A DNA stretch of 64,000 nt from Sphingobacterium faecium (GTDB lineage Bacteria; Bacteroidota; Bacteroidia; Sphingobacteriales; Sphingobacteriaceae), in assembly GCF_003054045.1 (NCBI RefSeq), contig NZ_QBKH01000003.1:760197-824196 (forward strand), given 5' to 3'. The notes below the pieces were generated by a model that saw only the letters and a list, made by a program, of their open reading frames with translations, was not told the DNA's origin and searched no databases. The translations under genes were made by a program, and so were the position numbers. This document shows, one piece after another, positions 51,772-61,277 of the stretch (positions within the stretch are counted from its first letter, which is position 1; each line of letters starts with the position of its first letter).

Positions 51772-52623
51772 TTACCATTGATCTTCTGTTCGAGCACTTT
51801 CCCAACCGATAATAGCAGTCTTGCGGGTAGGTCCCCACATGTATCCACCAGTAATACCAGATGATTGGATGATGCGGTGACAGGGTATAAGGAAAGCAAC
51901 GGGATTACTTCCAATTGCAGTTCCAACTGCACGTGCCGCTTTCGGATTTCCGATCTGTTTGGCAATGGTACCGTAAGTCGTCAGTTTACCCATAGGGATT
52001 TTCAATAAACTTTCCCAGACCTTCAACTGAAAATCACTTCCTTTTAGGTGCAGTTTAACTTCCGATAGCGTAGACCAATCATTTTGAAAAATATAAAGAG
52101 CATTTTGCTGCAGCTCATCTTCCTGGTGATTAAATACAGCTTTGGGAAATTTAGCCTGTAGATCTTGAAAAGCTTTTGTTTCATTATTTTCAAATGCTAT
52201 ATAACACACACCTTTTGTCGTCGATGCAACGATGATTTTACCAAATGGACTATCTGCAAAGCGATAATTAATATGTAGAAATTGGCCCTCATTTTTATAC
52301 TCAGCAGGACTCATACCTTCAATATTGATAAATAAATCATGTAAACGGCTTGTACTTGAAAGACCTGTCTCGTATGCGGTATCAAATAGAGTAAGCCCCT
52401 TGTTTTCATTCAGTAATTTTTTAGCATACTGAATGCTGATATATTGTAAAAACTTTTTGGGACTGGTACCTGCCCAATCCGTAAATAGGCGTTGAAAATG
52501 TGATGGACTTAAATGAATCTGTTCAGCGACCTCATCCAGATTAGGTTGTTCCTTAAAATGATGTTGTATATATTCGATTGCCGAGGCGATCCGATTGTAA
52601 TTGATATTTGCCTGTGTTTCCAT
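51772..52623 (-). CDS. Ada-like AraC regulator / O6-methylguanine-DNA methyltransferase
   Basis: 283 residues. N-terminal AraC helix-turn-helix pair (about 15-105, LDEVAEQIHLSPSHFQRLF) fused to the methyltransferase domain (about 105-283) with the alkyl-acceptor PCHRI, Cys248. The Ada N-terminal Cys4 zinc domain that reads methyl phosphotriesters is absent, so it is the short Ada form. It repairs O6-methylguanine and may activate alkB. First of the ada-alkB pair. Confidence 0.92.
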   Translation of the reverse strand: METQANINYNRIASAIEYIQHHFKEQPNLDEVAEQIHLSPSHFQRLFTDWAGTSPKKFLQYISIQYAKKLLNENKGLTLFDTAYETGLSSTSRLHDLFINIEGMSPAEYKNEGQFLHINYRFADSPFGKIIVASTTKGVCYIAFENNETKAFQDLQAKFPKAVFNHQEDELQQNALYIFQNDWSTLSEVKLHLKGSDFQLKVWESLLKIPMGKLTTYGTIAKQIGNPKAARAVGTAIGSNPVAFLIPCHRIIQSSGITGGYMWGPTRKTAIIGWESARTEDQW

Positions 52624-53071
52624 TTCATTTTAATTTATACACAAATTTCAATATGATTTTGATCTTTTACAATCCGAAATATGCTGAATATCATGTTCAA
52701 CTGATATCTTTTGTCATACTATAATTTTCCACTAGTTTTATGGATTTTGGCTATTGCTATACATTAAAAAATAGTAGCCTAGTTTTTTTCAAACTTAACG
52801 ATAACGTATTTTAAATACAACTATATAACTGCAAATTCTCTTTTATGTATCTGGATGAGTTAGTATTCTTTTTACATACGCACTTTGATGTACTCAGTTT
52901 CTTTTGAAAATATATGCTCATATGCCATACAAAAATGCTTTACCAGATTATGTTTTGGATTGGAATTTATAAAACGATAACTATTGACCGTGGTCAATGA
53001 GGGGTAAATCGGAAAATGGCGCGGTATACTATTTAGAAAAGAAAGCAGTAGAATGATGGATCGTATAAAAT
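52624..53071. other. AT-rich intergenic region upstream of the Ada-like gene
   Basis: About 450 nt without a credible gene. It contains a perfect ATTGACC-GT-GGTCAAT dyad at 52983-52998 and no other structure I can support. Confidence 0.5.
52983..52998. promoter_or_regulatory. operator-like dyad ATTGACC-GT-GGTCAAT
   Basis: 7-bp arms with a 2-nt spacer; 360 nt upstream of the Ada-like start. Regulator unknown. Confidence 0.35.
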
Positions 53072-53107
53072 AAAAGCAGCGTTTAATTGTGATTAAACGC
53101 TGCTTTT
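53072..53107 (-). terminator. terminator of tRNA-Arg
   Basis: Perfect 16-bp stem (53072-53087/53092-53107), 4-nt loop, followed on the minus strand by T-rich sequence; begins 3 nt after the tRNA. Confidence 0.9.
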
Positions 53108-53109
53108 TG

Positions 53110-53181
53110 TGTCCCCGAAGGGAGTCGAACCCATATCAACAGAACCGGAATCTGCAATTTTATCCATTAAACTACAGGGAC
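53110..53181 (-). tRNA. tRNA-Arg (anticodon CCG)
   Basis: 72 nt. Acceptor GTCCCTG/CGGGGAC with one T-G pair, discriminator A, anticodon loop TTCCGGT (CCG), T-loop GGTTCGACTCC. CCA is not encoded. Confidence 0.96.
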
Positions 53182-53254
53182 ATGCTAGCAAAGATATACT
53201 ATTTCATGAAAAATGAAAATAGCTAATTGCAATCTATTGCCAACGCCCTCATCT

Positions 53255-53794
53255 TTAGTCAATAAGATTTAAAGTTAAGTTTACAGCGATATCTGGAGTA
53301 CCGCCTCCAAGGCTTTGATAGTTCTGATTGTTCCAATCTGCATTCGTGACAGCAGATTTACGTAAACCATGCATCAAGACAATTTTCATCGGAATATTGC
53401 TCGCTGTCTGCAATACTTTCCAATTGCTTTTTAAGCCGACTTGTTTATCCAAATAAGTAAAGCTGATCTGTTCTTGAGTAGGACCTACGAAGAAAAACTG
53501 ATGTTCATCGGCATCGTCAGAAATTTCCTGTTGTACCTCATGTCCATCAAAATCTTTTAATTTAATATCTAAATCATAGTTGCCCTTTTTTAAGTTTAAC
53601 GACTGTGTTTTCGAATCGGTAGCGTCGATGATCACTTCCACTTTGGCATTGGTAGTTTTTTCAGTAAATGTTAACGTCATTGTTTTCATTTCCTCATTGT
53701 CATGTTCGTGAACAGGATCATCTTTTTTACACGAGTTGAATAGGAGTACGGCTGCGACTAAGATTAATTTGCTGCTGTTAATGATTTTTTTCAT
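53255..53794 (-). CDS. His-rich lipoprotein partner of the TonB receptor
   Basis: 179 residues. Lipobox in VLLFNSC (Cys22), then KKDDPVHEHDNEE, a short His/Asp/Glu cluster that could bind a divalent metal. The remainder is beta-rich with no known catalytic motif. It starts 10 nt after the TonB-dependent receptor stop, so the two form one operon. A role as surface or periplasmic metal-handling partner is inferred from the receptor, the His cluster and the Fur-type operator in front. Confidence 0.7.
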   Translation of the reverse strand: MKKIINSSKLILVAAVLLFNSCKKDDPVHEHDNEEMKTMTLTFTEKTTNAKVEVIIDATDSKTQSLNLKKGNYDLDIKLKDFDGHEVQQEISDDADEHQFFFVGPTQEQISFTYLDKQVGLKSNWKVLQTASNIPMKIVLMHGLRKSAVTNADWNNQNYQSLGGGTPDIAVNLTLNLID

Positions 53795-53804
53795 GATATT
53801 TATA

Positions 53805-56132
53805 TTAAAATGTGTAATTGATTGTCAGTTGTATATTTCGTCCTACACCATGACTATAATAACGGAATAGATCAGTGTAAGATTTGTATGTGCTGTTCAA
53901 TAAGTTTTCGACTAGTAAGCGTGTCTGTAATTTGTTATTTCCTATGAGAGATCCAACGCTTATTGACCCATTTATTAATTGATATGCCGGTGGAGGAGGA
54001 GCCATTTCTATACTTGCAGTAGACATAAATTGTTTTGCATAGATCTCTTGTCCCAATGCAAATTTTACATCTTTCATCCAACGGTTATTTCCTTTTGTCA
54101 AAAAGGCTATTTCATGTGTATAAGAAAGCGGAGGAATAAGGGGTAAATAATTATGATCATCTAAATTTCGGGCATAGATGAAAGAAGAATTTGCACTATA
54201 TTCTAGATGTTCTCTTATAGCATATCGTCCTTGGATGTCTATTCCAGTTAGTAACGCATTATTTTGGCTGTATTGCCAAATTGGGAAGGTACCAGCAAGA
54301 TTTTGTACATACTCAGTAGTTGGTTTTACATAGATGTAATGATTAATGAAATTGGCATATACATCGATATTTAAGAAATTTTTCTTTTCATGAATGTTTA
54401 AACTGGTGATCCATTTTAAACCTTTTTCTGCTTTTAAAGCAGCGTCACCTCTTTCATAACGTGCTGTACTTTGATGTATATTTTGACTATATAATTCTTG
54501 TGCAGAAGGTGCTCTCCAAGCCAGTCCTAAATTCGATTTTAAAATCATGTGATTATCGATAGAATAGGATGCACCTAAATTGGTCGATAGGTTGTGGAAT
54601 TGATTATCTCCTCCATAAGCCTTTCCATAGAAATCATATCCGGCAGCATCAAAGTTTTTGAAATCATAACGAGCCCCCAATTCATAAGCAAATCTATTTC
54701 TTTGCCATTGGTAGATACCATATGCTCCGATATTAATGGCATTATAATTAGGAATTAAGGGGGTGTTGAATGTACCGACAACATTGTTATTGACCTGTGT
54801 CTGTGCTTGCAATCCAGTAATGATTTTTTGATCGATACCTTCCACTGTGTAGGATACATCTAGCGCATGGGAACGTAAAATCATATCCATGCTAGGAGTA
54901 GCACTGCGGCCCGCTCTTCTTTTATCGTATTCCTGGCGGTGGTTGTTTTGGAATGCATATTTGACAGATAATGTTTTGTCACTGCTCAATTGTTGGTTAT
55001 AGGCCAATTGAAGCACATCATGTTTGACCTCTTGACGAGGCGCTTCGATATCGTATGAAAATCCAAATACTTCACTAGGATAAGGTCGTCCGTAAGCAAG
55101 ACGCTCTTGAAACGAAGCTAAATCTCCGATATGCGTCGAGGATAATATACCTGCCTCATTATGATATTGCTTATAAGAAATCTCAAAATTGGCATTCTTA
55201 TATTGATAATCAATAGCTGCATTTAAGTTGTAAATACGTTGACCCGTATTATTGAGATAATAATCTGGAGTTTTTCTATTCCCACTTTTGGTATAGTTTC
55301 CATTTAGGCTCCATTTTAAACCTGCAACAGGGGAATTTCCTTCCAAATTCAAAGCTCCCTGCATACCTTTACCATTCGTAAATCCATTGAGACTGATTTG
55401 TCCTCTCAGGCTATCCACTCTATTCCATGGTTTGGATGACAGTAAAACAGCACCACCTAAAGCTTCTCCTCCATATCGAAGACTTTCAGCACCTTTGACG
55501 ACTGTAATGGAATGCGCTGCGTAGACATCAATTTCTGGTGCATGGTCATTTCCCCATTGTTGACTTTCTAATTTCATCCCGTCATTCAATATGGCTAAAC
55601 GATTTCCATAAAGCCCATTAATAATGGGCTTGCTGATGGTAGAACCTGTCTGTAGCAGCTGCACACCAGAAATGGTTTTTAAGACCTCCGCTAAAGATCG
55701 ATTTCGGTTTTCGGATAAAGACAATGCATTTACCTGCTGTGCAACTTGTGTTTTAGCCCCAGTTTGGTGACCGTAAACTTGAGTTTCAGCAAGTTTTTTA
55801 ATATCTCTTTTTAAACGTATCGTGATCGGTTGATCGTTTTTTACATAAGTGGTGTCATTCTCATAGCCAACTAATGAAGTCACTAACTTAAATGGTAAAC
55901 TACGCTCTGGGTTAAATTTAAATTCACCTGAAAAATTAGTGGTTACCGTCTTCCTATGTCCTTCATAGTGTATATTTGCGCCATGAATGGGAGCTGTGTT
56001 GTCCATATCGATTACCTTTCCACTTATTTGTCTCTGTTGAGCAAATAAAGGATTAGTAGTGCATACGCTAAGGAATGCGGGTACCATTATAGCAATAATG
56101 CCGAGTTGTTTTGTTATGCTTGATTTAATCAC
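53805..56132 (-). CDS. TonB-dependent outer-membrane receptor
   Basis: 775 residues, GTG start. Signal peptide to PLFAQQ, a CarboxypepD_reg-like domain (about 35-110, ISGKVIDMDNTAPIHGANI), the plug (about 130-240, with VVKGAESLRYGGEALGGAV), then a 22-strand-type barrel ending in the terminal Phe of QLTINYTF. It is shorter than SusC proteins (about 1000) and lacks their SusD partner. The His-rich lipoprotein behind it and the inverted repeat in front point to uptake of a metal or metal chelate. TATTTTTG promoter box 4 nt before the GTG. Confidence 0.9.
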   Translation of the reverse strand: MIKSSITKQLGIIAIMVPAFLSVCTTNPLFAQQRQISGKVIDMDNTAPIHGANIHYEGHRKTVTTNFSGEFKFNPERSLPFKLVTSLVGYENDTTYVKNDQPITIRLKRDIKKLAETQVYGHQTGAKTQVAQQVNALSLSENRNRSLAEVLKTISGVQLLQTGSTISKPIINGLYGNRLAILNDGMKLESQQWGNDHAPEIDVYAAHSITVVKGAESLRYGGEALGGAVLLSSKPWNRVDSLRGQISLNGFTNGKGMQGALNLEGNSPVAGLKWSLNGNYTKSGNRKTPDYYLNNTGQRIYNLNAAIDYQYKNANFEISYKQYHNEAGILSSTHIGDLASFQERLAYGRPYPSEVFGFSYDIEAPRQEVKHDVLQLAYNQQLSSDKTLSVKYAFQNNHRQEYDKRRAGRSATPSMDMILRSHALDVSYTVEGIDQKIITGLQAQTQVNNNVVGTFNTPLIPNYNAINIGAYGIYQWQRNRFAYELGARYDFKNFDAAGYDFYGKAYGGDNQFHNLSTNLGASYSIDNHMILKSNLGLAWRAPSAQELYSQNIHQSTARYERGDAALKAEKGLKWITSLNIHEKKNFLNIDVYANFINHYIYVKPTTEYVQNLAGTFPIWQYSQNNALLTGIDIQGRYAIREHLEYSANSSFIYARNLDDHNYLPLIPPLSYTHEIAFLTKGNNRWMKDVKFALGQEIYAKQFMSTASIEMAPPPPAYQLINGSISVGSLIGNNKLQTRLLVENLLNSTYKSYTDLFRYYSHGVGRNIQLTINYTF

Positions 56133-56136
56133 GGGT

Positions 56137-56144
56137 CAAAAATA
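56137..56144 (-). promoter_or_regulatory. -7 promoter box (TATTTTTG) for the TonB receptor operon
   Basis: Exact TAnnTTTG, 4 nt before the GTG at 56132 (leaderless). Its outer base is also the first base of the operator arm. Confidence 0.6.
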
Positions 56145-56188
56145 CAACAATGTTGCATTATTTAAAAATTATAATGCAACATTGTTGT
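56144..56188. promoter_or_regulatory. 18-bp inverted-repeat operator of the TonB receptor operon
   Basis: Arms 56144-56161 and 56171-56188 are perfect reverse complements, spacer 9 nt. Each arm itself contains a near-palindrome of the RCAACA-N-TGTTGY type, the 7-1-7 style common for Fur-family repressors. The element covers the promoter from the -7 box outwards, so binding would block transcription. Confidence 0.75.
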
Positions 56189-56419
56189 GTTAATTTTCCA
56201 AAACATATAATATTATTGAAAAACAATATGTATAACCATAAGAATAAGTATCATTCTGAAGTAGTGGTTATATTTAATCAAGGATTAAGCTGACCTTAGA
56301 CTTTACTGCTTTGAAGATATTTTTGAGTTACTTGGGGCCTCTTATCCTATATAGAGTAGCTTGTAACTCTGGCTATAAGTGCTAAAATGGAACTTGGTAC
56401 AGTTAATCAATGTGTATCT

Positions 56420-57325
56420 TTACGAACGGGGATGATATTGCGTAATGACACTTTGCAAATAGTCGCGGTCGATATGGGTGTATATTTCTGTCGTCGTTAT
56501 ACTTTCATGTCCGAGCATATCCTGTACTGCGCGAAGATCTGCGCCACCTTCGACCAGATGTGAAGCAAAACTATGACGAAAGGTATGCGGACTTATATTT
56601 TTTTGAAGACCAATTTTTGAAGCGAGATCCTTGATGAAGATGAAAACCATCACACGGGATAGAGCTGCACCACGTTTATTTAAAAAAACAAAATCTTCCT
56701 GACCTAATTTGACTTTGATATGGGGCCTTATCTCGTTCATATAAATTTTTAAATATTTTATCGCTTGACGTCCAATGGGTATTAAACGTTCTTTATTTCC
56801 TTTTCCTTCCACCTTGATAAATTCGATATCCAGGTACAAGTTGGATAGTTTAAGACTTACTAATTCAGATACACGAAGACCACAGCCATAGAGTACTTCT
56901 AGGATAGTCTTATTGCGCATACCTTCGGGAGTTGATAAATCGATCGCATGGATCAGTTGATCAATTTCTTGGATGTTCAGTACGCTCGGTATTTTTCTGG
57001 CGATGCGAGGAGCTTGGATCAATTCGACGGGATTACTTTCCCAATCGTATTCCAAGAGCAGGAAATTATAAAAAGTTTTGAGCCCGGATAAAAGGCGTGA
57101 CTGCGTAAACGGGGAAATACCAAACCCATTTATCCAGATCAAAAAACGCTGTATATCTTTACTTGTAATTTGCTGGAGCGTCAGTTTATTTTCCTCACTA
57201 TATACTTCCAATTTGGAAACATCATGGAGATACGCTTCAATAGAATTGTCGGAAAGACCACGCTCAAATTTCAAAAAACGTGCAAAATCTCTTTTAAAAT
57301 GCACCCAATTATTTTCTTCTATCAT
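56420..57325 (-). CDS. xerD: tyrosine recombinase XerD-like
   Basis: 301 residues, standard length. N-terminal SAM-like domain and catalytic domain with Arg (CGLRVSELVSLKL), Lys (VEGKGNKERLIP), HTFRHSFASHL, GHESITTTE and nucleophile Tyr282 (TEIYTHID). Full active-site set. Acts on dif sites to resolve chromosome dimers; XerD versus XerC cannot be separated by eye, though the sequence resembles XerD. Divergent from the M16 peptidase gene. No integrated element is evident around it. Confidence 0.92.
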   Translation of the reverse strand: MIEENNWVHFKRDFARFLKFERGLSDNSIEAYLHDVSKLEVYSEENKLTLQQITSKDIQRFLIWINGFGISPFTQSRLLSGLKTFYNFLLLEYDWESNPVELIQAPRIARKIPSVLNIQEIDQLIHAIDLSTPEGMRNKTILEVLYGCGLRVSELVSLKLSNLYLDIEFIKVEGKGNKERLIPIGRQAIKYLKIYMNEIRPHIKVKLGQEDFVFLNKRGAALSRVMVFIFIKDLASKIGLQKNISPHTFRHSFASHLVEGGADLRAVQDMLGHESITTTEIYTHIDRDYLQSVITQYHPRS

Positions 57326-57330
57326 TGTAA

Positions 57331-57338
57331 CAAAAATA
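57331..57338 (-). promoter_or_regulatory. -7 promoter box (TATTTTTG) for xerD
   Basis: Exact TAnnTTTG, 5 nt before ATG 57325; leaderless expected. Confidence 0.55.
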
Positions 57339-57413
57339 CAACAGATTAATTGTACTTTCGAACATTAATTTTATAAAACAAACTAAATTAAAAACTTAAG
57401 GTAAATCAAAAAC

Positions 57414-60269
57414 ATGAGATTTATTAAACCAATTGCACTAACATTTTTGTTGCCAGCCATCTATTGTACGACCCCAAGTACAGCGGCAACAGCATTCCGT
57501 GCTGAAGCGCGAGCAATTTTAGCACAAGACACCGTCAGCTGGAATCAAAATCTTCCATTTGACAATGAAGTCGTTAAAGGTAAACTGAAAAACGGTTTTA
57601 CTTATTATATCCGTCGAAATGTGGAGCCTGAAAAAAGGGTAACCATGTATTTGGCTAATAAAGTAGGTTCAATTTTAGAAACAGATGAACAGTTAGGTCT
57701 TGCACACTTTTTAGAGCACATGAACTTCAATGGACTGAAGCATTTTCCAAAAAATGAATTAGTCAATTACTTGCAAAAAGCAGGCGTTCGTTTTGGTTCT
57801 GATTTAAATGCTTATACCGGTTTTGATGAAACAGTATACCAATTACCAATTCCATCTGACGATCCAGAACTCTTGAAAAACGGTTTACAGGTGATGCGCG
57901 ATTGGGCACAGGATGCTCTATTGTCTGACGATGAAATTGACAAAGAACGTGGTATTGTCATGCAAGAAATGCGTGGCGGAAGAGGAGTAGGTCAACGTTT
58001 GCAGGATCAATATTTTCCGATTGTTTTAAATGGTTCACGCTATTCCAAGCGCATTCCAATCGGTACAGAAAAAATCATTACAACTTTTAAACCGGAGACT
58101 ATCCGTCAATTCCACCAAGACTGGTACAGGCCAGATTTGCAGTCGATCATCATTGTGGGTGATATCGATGTTAAAGATATGGAAACGCGCGTGAAAGCTT
58201 TGTTTTCTGATTTAAAGATGCCTGCTAAAAAAATGGATCGTACCAAATACCATGTTGATTTATTGAATAAAAATCAATTTATTGCAATCACAGATCCTGA
58301 ACTACCGTACACGGTTGCTCAAATCATGATTAAAAGTAAATCAGAGAAAACTGTAACGGTAAAGGATTATAGAAATCAGTTGCTGATTTCCTCATTCAAT
58401 ACGATGGTCAGTGAGCGTTTTTCAGAAATTATGCAACAAGCAGATGCTCCATTTATGCAAGCTGGGGGTAGTATTTCTGATTTCATTGCCGGATTAGATG
58501 TGTTTTCTCTCATGGTAGTACCAAAGCCAAATCAGCTGGAACTTGGTTTTAAGAAGATGATGACCGAGTTTGAGCGCATTCAAAAGTTTGGATTTACTCA
58601 ATCTGAATTGGATAGAGCGATTATAGCCATGAATAAGGGTAATGAAACCTCATATGTGGAAAGAAGTAAAAAGAAATCGGATAGTTATGTCAATCGTTAT
58701 TTGAGTAACTTTTTAAAAGATGATGCGGCTTTGAGTAACGACGATAGCTACAAAATTACGAAACAGCTTCTACCAACATTGACACTGAAGGAGGTAAATG
58801 CATTGATTTCAAAATATTACACCGACCTGAATCGTGATATCATCATTATGGGGCCTGAGAAAGATAAGGCTACTTTACCGACGGAACAAATTATTGGTAC
58901 TTGGATAAAGGATGTGGAAGCCCAAAACTTGACAGCCTATGAGGATAAAGTGTCTAAATTGCCTTTATTGTCTAAAGAGCCGGTAAAAGGCACTGTTGTT
59001 TCTACGAAGGATCTAAAAGATATTCAAGCAAAGGAGTTGACGTTAAGTAACGGCGTTAAAGTAATTTTGAAACCGACTAATTTCAAAAATGATGAAATAA
59101 GAATTTCAGCCTTTAGTGAAGGTGGTTCTTCATTATATCCTGATGCGGATTACTATTCAGCAAGTAATGCGGCAGGCTTAGTTGATGCAAGTGGACTTGG
59201 TCAATTAAATAATGTCGAATTGCAAAAATATCTGACAGGTAAAAATATTGGGATCACACCTTATATTTCGGAACGATATGAAGGATTATATGGAAGTTCT
59301 GATAAAGAGGGGTTAAAAAATGCGTTCGAATTGATTTATGGTTATTTCACTGAGCCACGATTGGATGATGACGTATATCAAAGTATTATCGCCCGTTCTG
59401 TAGGAAGTTTAGAAAATCGGGAAAGTAATCCATCCAATGTTTTCTCTGATCAAGTAAAAGAAACACTTTACGGCGATAATGTTAGAAGAAAAAATGCCAC
59501 GGTAGATCTCATCAAGACAATTGATAAAAATCGTGCTTTTCAAATTTATAAAGATAGATTTGCGGATGCTTCAGACTTTACATTTACCATTGTAGGATCA
59601 TTTACTGAGGACGAAATCAAACCTTATCTGGAGAACTATCTGGCTGCTCTACCCAAATTGGGTCGTAAAGAGTCTTATAAAGACTTGGACATAGTCGAGC
59701 CTGCAAAAGGAAAACGTGTTGTCGTGCAGAAAGGTAAAGAAGATAAAGCTTCTGTACAGTTAGCTTATTATGGAGACTATACCTATTCTGAAGATGAAAA
59801 TATAAATATGGATGCATTGGAAAGTATCTTGACCATTAAATTATTAGAACGTCTACGTGAAGCGGAAAGTGGAGTTTATAGTGTTGGTGCATCGGCTAAT
59901 TACGGCAAGTTGCCTCGTGGACGCTATAGTTTTGGTATTGGTTTTGGAACTGCTCCCGATAAAGTCGATGTTTTGATAAAATCTGCTGTTGATGAAGTGG
60001 CTAAAATAAAGAAAAATGGACCTGTTAAGGAAGATATAGAGAAATTTGTTATTGAACAGAAACGCCAGTTGGAGTTGCAACTTCGAGATAATGGTTTTTG
60101 GGTTGGATACCTTTCTGGATCATACCAAAATCAGGAGGATGTAACTGAAATTTTGAGAAAATTGAATGACCTCAGTCAAGTTTCCGTAGAAAGTGTAAAA
60201 GCTGTAGCGGATAAATATCTAAAAGAGGATCGTATGTTCGAGTTTATTTTGTTACCAGACGCAAAATAG
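57414..60269 (+). CDS. M16-family (insulinase/pitrilysin) zinc peptidase
   Basis: 951 residues with a signal peptide (about 1-25), so it is periplasmic or outer-membrane associated. The inverted zinc motif HFLEH lies at 98-102, with the distal Glu in DKERGIVMQEMRGG. Four alpha/beta repeats of the family follow (catalytic half about 50-500, inactive half about 530-951). Degrades peptides in a closed chamber. The start is preceded by AAGGTAAA, a possible ribosome site. Followed by a strong terminator. Confidence 0.93.
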   Translation: MRFIKPIALTFLLPAIYCTTPSTAATAFRAEARAILAQDTVSWNQNLPFDNEVVKGKLKNGFTYYIRRNVEPEKRVTMYLANKVGSILETDEQLGLAHFLEHMNFNGLKHFPKNELVNYLQKAGVRFGSDLNAYTGFDETVYQLPIPSDDPELLKNGLQVMRDWAQDALLSDDEIDKERGIVMQEMRGGRGVGQRLQDQYFPIVLNGSRYSKRIPIGTEKIITTFKPETIRQFHQDWYRPDLQSIIIVGDIDVKDMETRVKALFSDLKMPAKKMDRTKYHVDLLNKNQFIAITDPELPYTVAQIMIKSKSEKTVTVKDYRNQLLISSFNTMVSERFSEIMQQADAPFMQAGGSISDFIAGLDVFSLMVVPKPNQLELGFKKMMTEFERIQKFGFTQSELDRAIIAMNKGNETSYVERSKKKSDSYVNRYLSNFLKDDAALSNDDSYKITKQLLPTLTLKEVNALISKYYTDLNRDIIIMGPEKDKATLPTEQIIGTWIKDVEAQNLTAYEDKVSKLPLLSKEPVKGTVVSTKDLKDIQAKELTLSNGVKVILKPTNFKNDEIRISAFSEGGSSLYPDADYYSASNAAGLVDASGLGQLNNVELQKYLTGKNIGITPYISERYEGLYGSSDKEGLKNAFELIYGYFTEPRLDDDVYQSIIARSVGSLENRESNPSNVFSDQVKETLYGDNVRRKNATVDLIKTIDKNRAFQIYKDRFADASDFTFTIVGSFTEDEIKPYLENYLAALPKLGRKESYKDLDIVEPAKGKRVVVQKGKEDKASVQLAYYGDYTYSEDENINMDALESILTIKLLERLREAESGVYSVGASANYGKLPRGRYSFGIGFGTAPDKVDVLIKSAVDEVAKIKKNGPVKEDIEKFVIEQKRQLELQLRDNGFWVGYLSGSYQNQEDVTEILRKLNDLSQVSVESVKAVADKYLKEDRMFEFILLPDAK

Positions 60270-60280
60270 GGTCGTGCACC

Positions 60281-60323
60281 AAACAAAGAAAGCTCCTGAT
60301 AATTTCAGGAGCTTTCTTTGTTT
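60281..60323. terminator. bidirectional terminator after the M16 peptidase
   Basis: Perfect 19-bp stem (60281-60299/60305-60323), 5-nt loop, A/T-rich outer ends; convergent genes share it. Confidence 0.9.
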
Positions 60324-60351
60324 AAATATATTGACTACATGTAGTACCGTA

Positions 60352-60816
60352 TTATTTTATTTTTTTAAAGTTGTAAAATTCTTCTAATTCTCCTTTGATT
60401 TCTTTTCCCTCTATATCTAATTTCTTCATCATTCCTTCCCCAATTTTATATTTACTTTCACCGTCTTTCTCTTTTAAGATAATAGAACCACCATCTAGAG
60501 TCCATGTGAAAGTCCCCTTTTCTTGGAAAGGTTTGCCTTTTTCAAGATATTCTTCAGATTTTTCATATGTTCCATCCATATTTAAAGTTAAGATGACATG
60601 GATACCGGTACAATCTGCACATGGAAGAGTACCTTCATAAGTTCCTGCCCAATCAACGGAGTTTTTGGTGTAGTGTTCATCGTAAGATACGCTATCTTGT
60701 TTAACAGTAACTGCGCTACTATCCTTACTGGAACTTTCGTTTTTTTGTGTTTGATTTTTACAAGCCGAAAATGTAGCCGCAATTACGAAGAGACCTATGA
60801 GATGTTTTTTCATCAT
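60352..60816 (-). CDS. NlpE-like copper-resistance/envelope-stress lipoprotein
   Basis: 154 residues. Lipobox in AATFSAC (Cys19), Ser/Gln-rich linker, then the NlpE N-terminal domain with WAGTYEGTLPCADCTGIHV, the family's CxxC motif. In E. coli NlpE senses surface contact and copper and feeds the Cpx pathway; Cpx does not occur in this phylum in the same form, so only the fold is claimed. A first or second Met could start the protein. Confidence 0.88.
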   Translation of the reverse strand: MMKKHLIGLFVIAATFSACKNQTQKNESSSKDSSAVTVKQDSVSYDEHYTKNSVDWAGTYEGTLPCADCTGIHVILTLNMDGTYEKSEEYLEKGKPFQEKGTFTWTLDGGSIILKEKDGESKYKIGEGMMKKLDIEGKEIKGELEEFYNFKKIK

Positions 60817-60886
60817 ATTCTTTATTATTTTAAATGTAAAAATTTGTCTTTTGAATTTACACTTCAGTAAAATTACAAAATAATTT

Positions 60887-61174
60887 TTATTTTCTCTCGG
60901 AGTGCCCTAAATCCTTATCTGGTTTAATGTGATCCCTTATCAGTTGTTTCAATTCCTTAATTTCTGGAAATCTACCCATATCTTTACGGTCAAATAAGGG
61001 AAGCTGATCAATGGATATGGTATATTTTCCAGCAGTTTCACTTGGAATTAATAAAACCCCATGAACATCTTCTGTAAAAGTACTTAGTAGTTCTTGTGCC
61101 ATATAGGCTGCTCGTAACATCCAGTTGCATTTTGGACAGTACTCAATTGAAATTGTTGGTTTTTGTATGTTCAT
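60887..61174 (-). CDS. SelT/SelW/SelH (Rdx)-family redox protein
   Basis: 95 residues. Thioredoxin-like Rdx fold with the redox motif CPKC in SIEYCPKCNWMLRAAYMAQE, as in Rdx proteins with Cys in place of selenocysteine. No signal peptide. Function: cytoplasmic thiol redox, partner unknown. It lies 103 nt after the YgiD-like gene on the same strand. Confidence 0.88.
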   Translation of the reverse strand: MNIQKPTISIEYCPKCNWMLRAAYMAQELLSTFTEDVHGVLLIPSETAGKYTISIDQLPLFDRKDMGRFPEIKELKQLIRDHIKPDKDLGHSERK

Positions 61175-61277
61175 AAATACTCAAGGTCGAATCTATAGCG
61201 AATATAAGTGATTTTGTTTTTATATGTGGAGATTTTAAAAATTCACATTCACCTCATGCTTAACAGATCTTTTATGA

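Noticed and set aside
56420..57325. Integrase of a mobile element
   Set aside because: Length, full catalytic set and lack of cargo, att repeats or phage genes fit chromosomal XerD.
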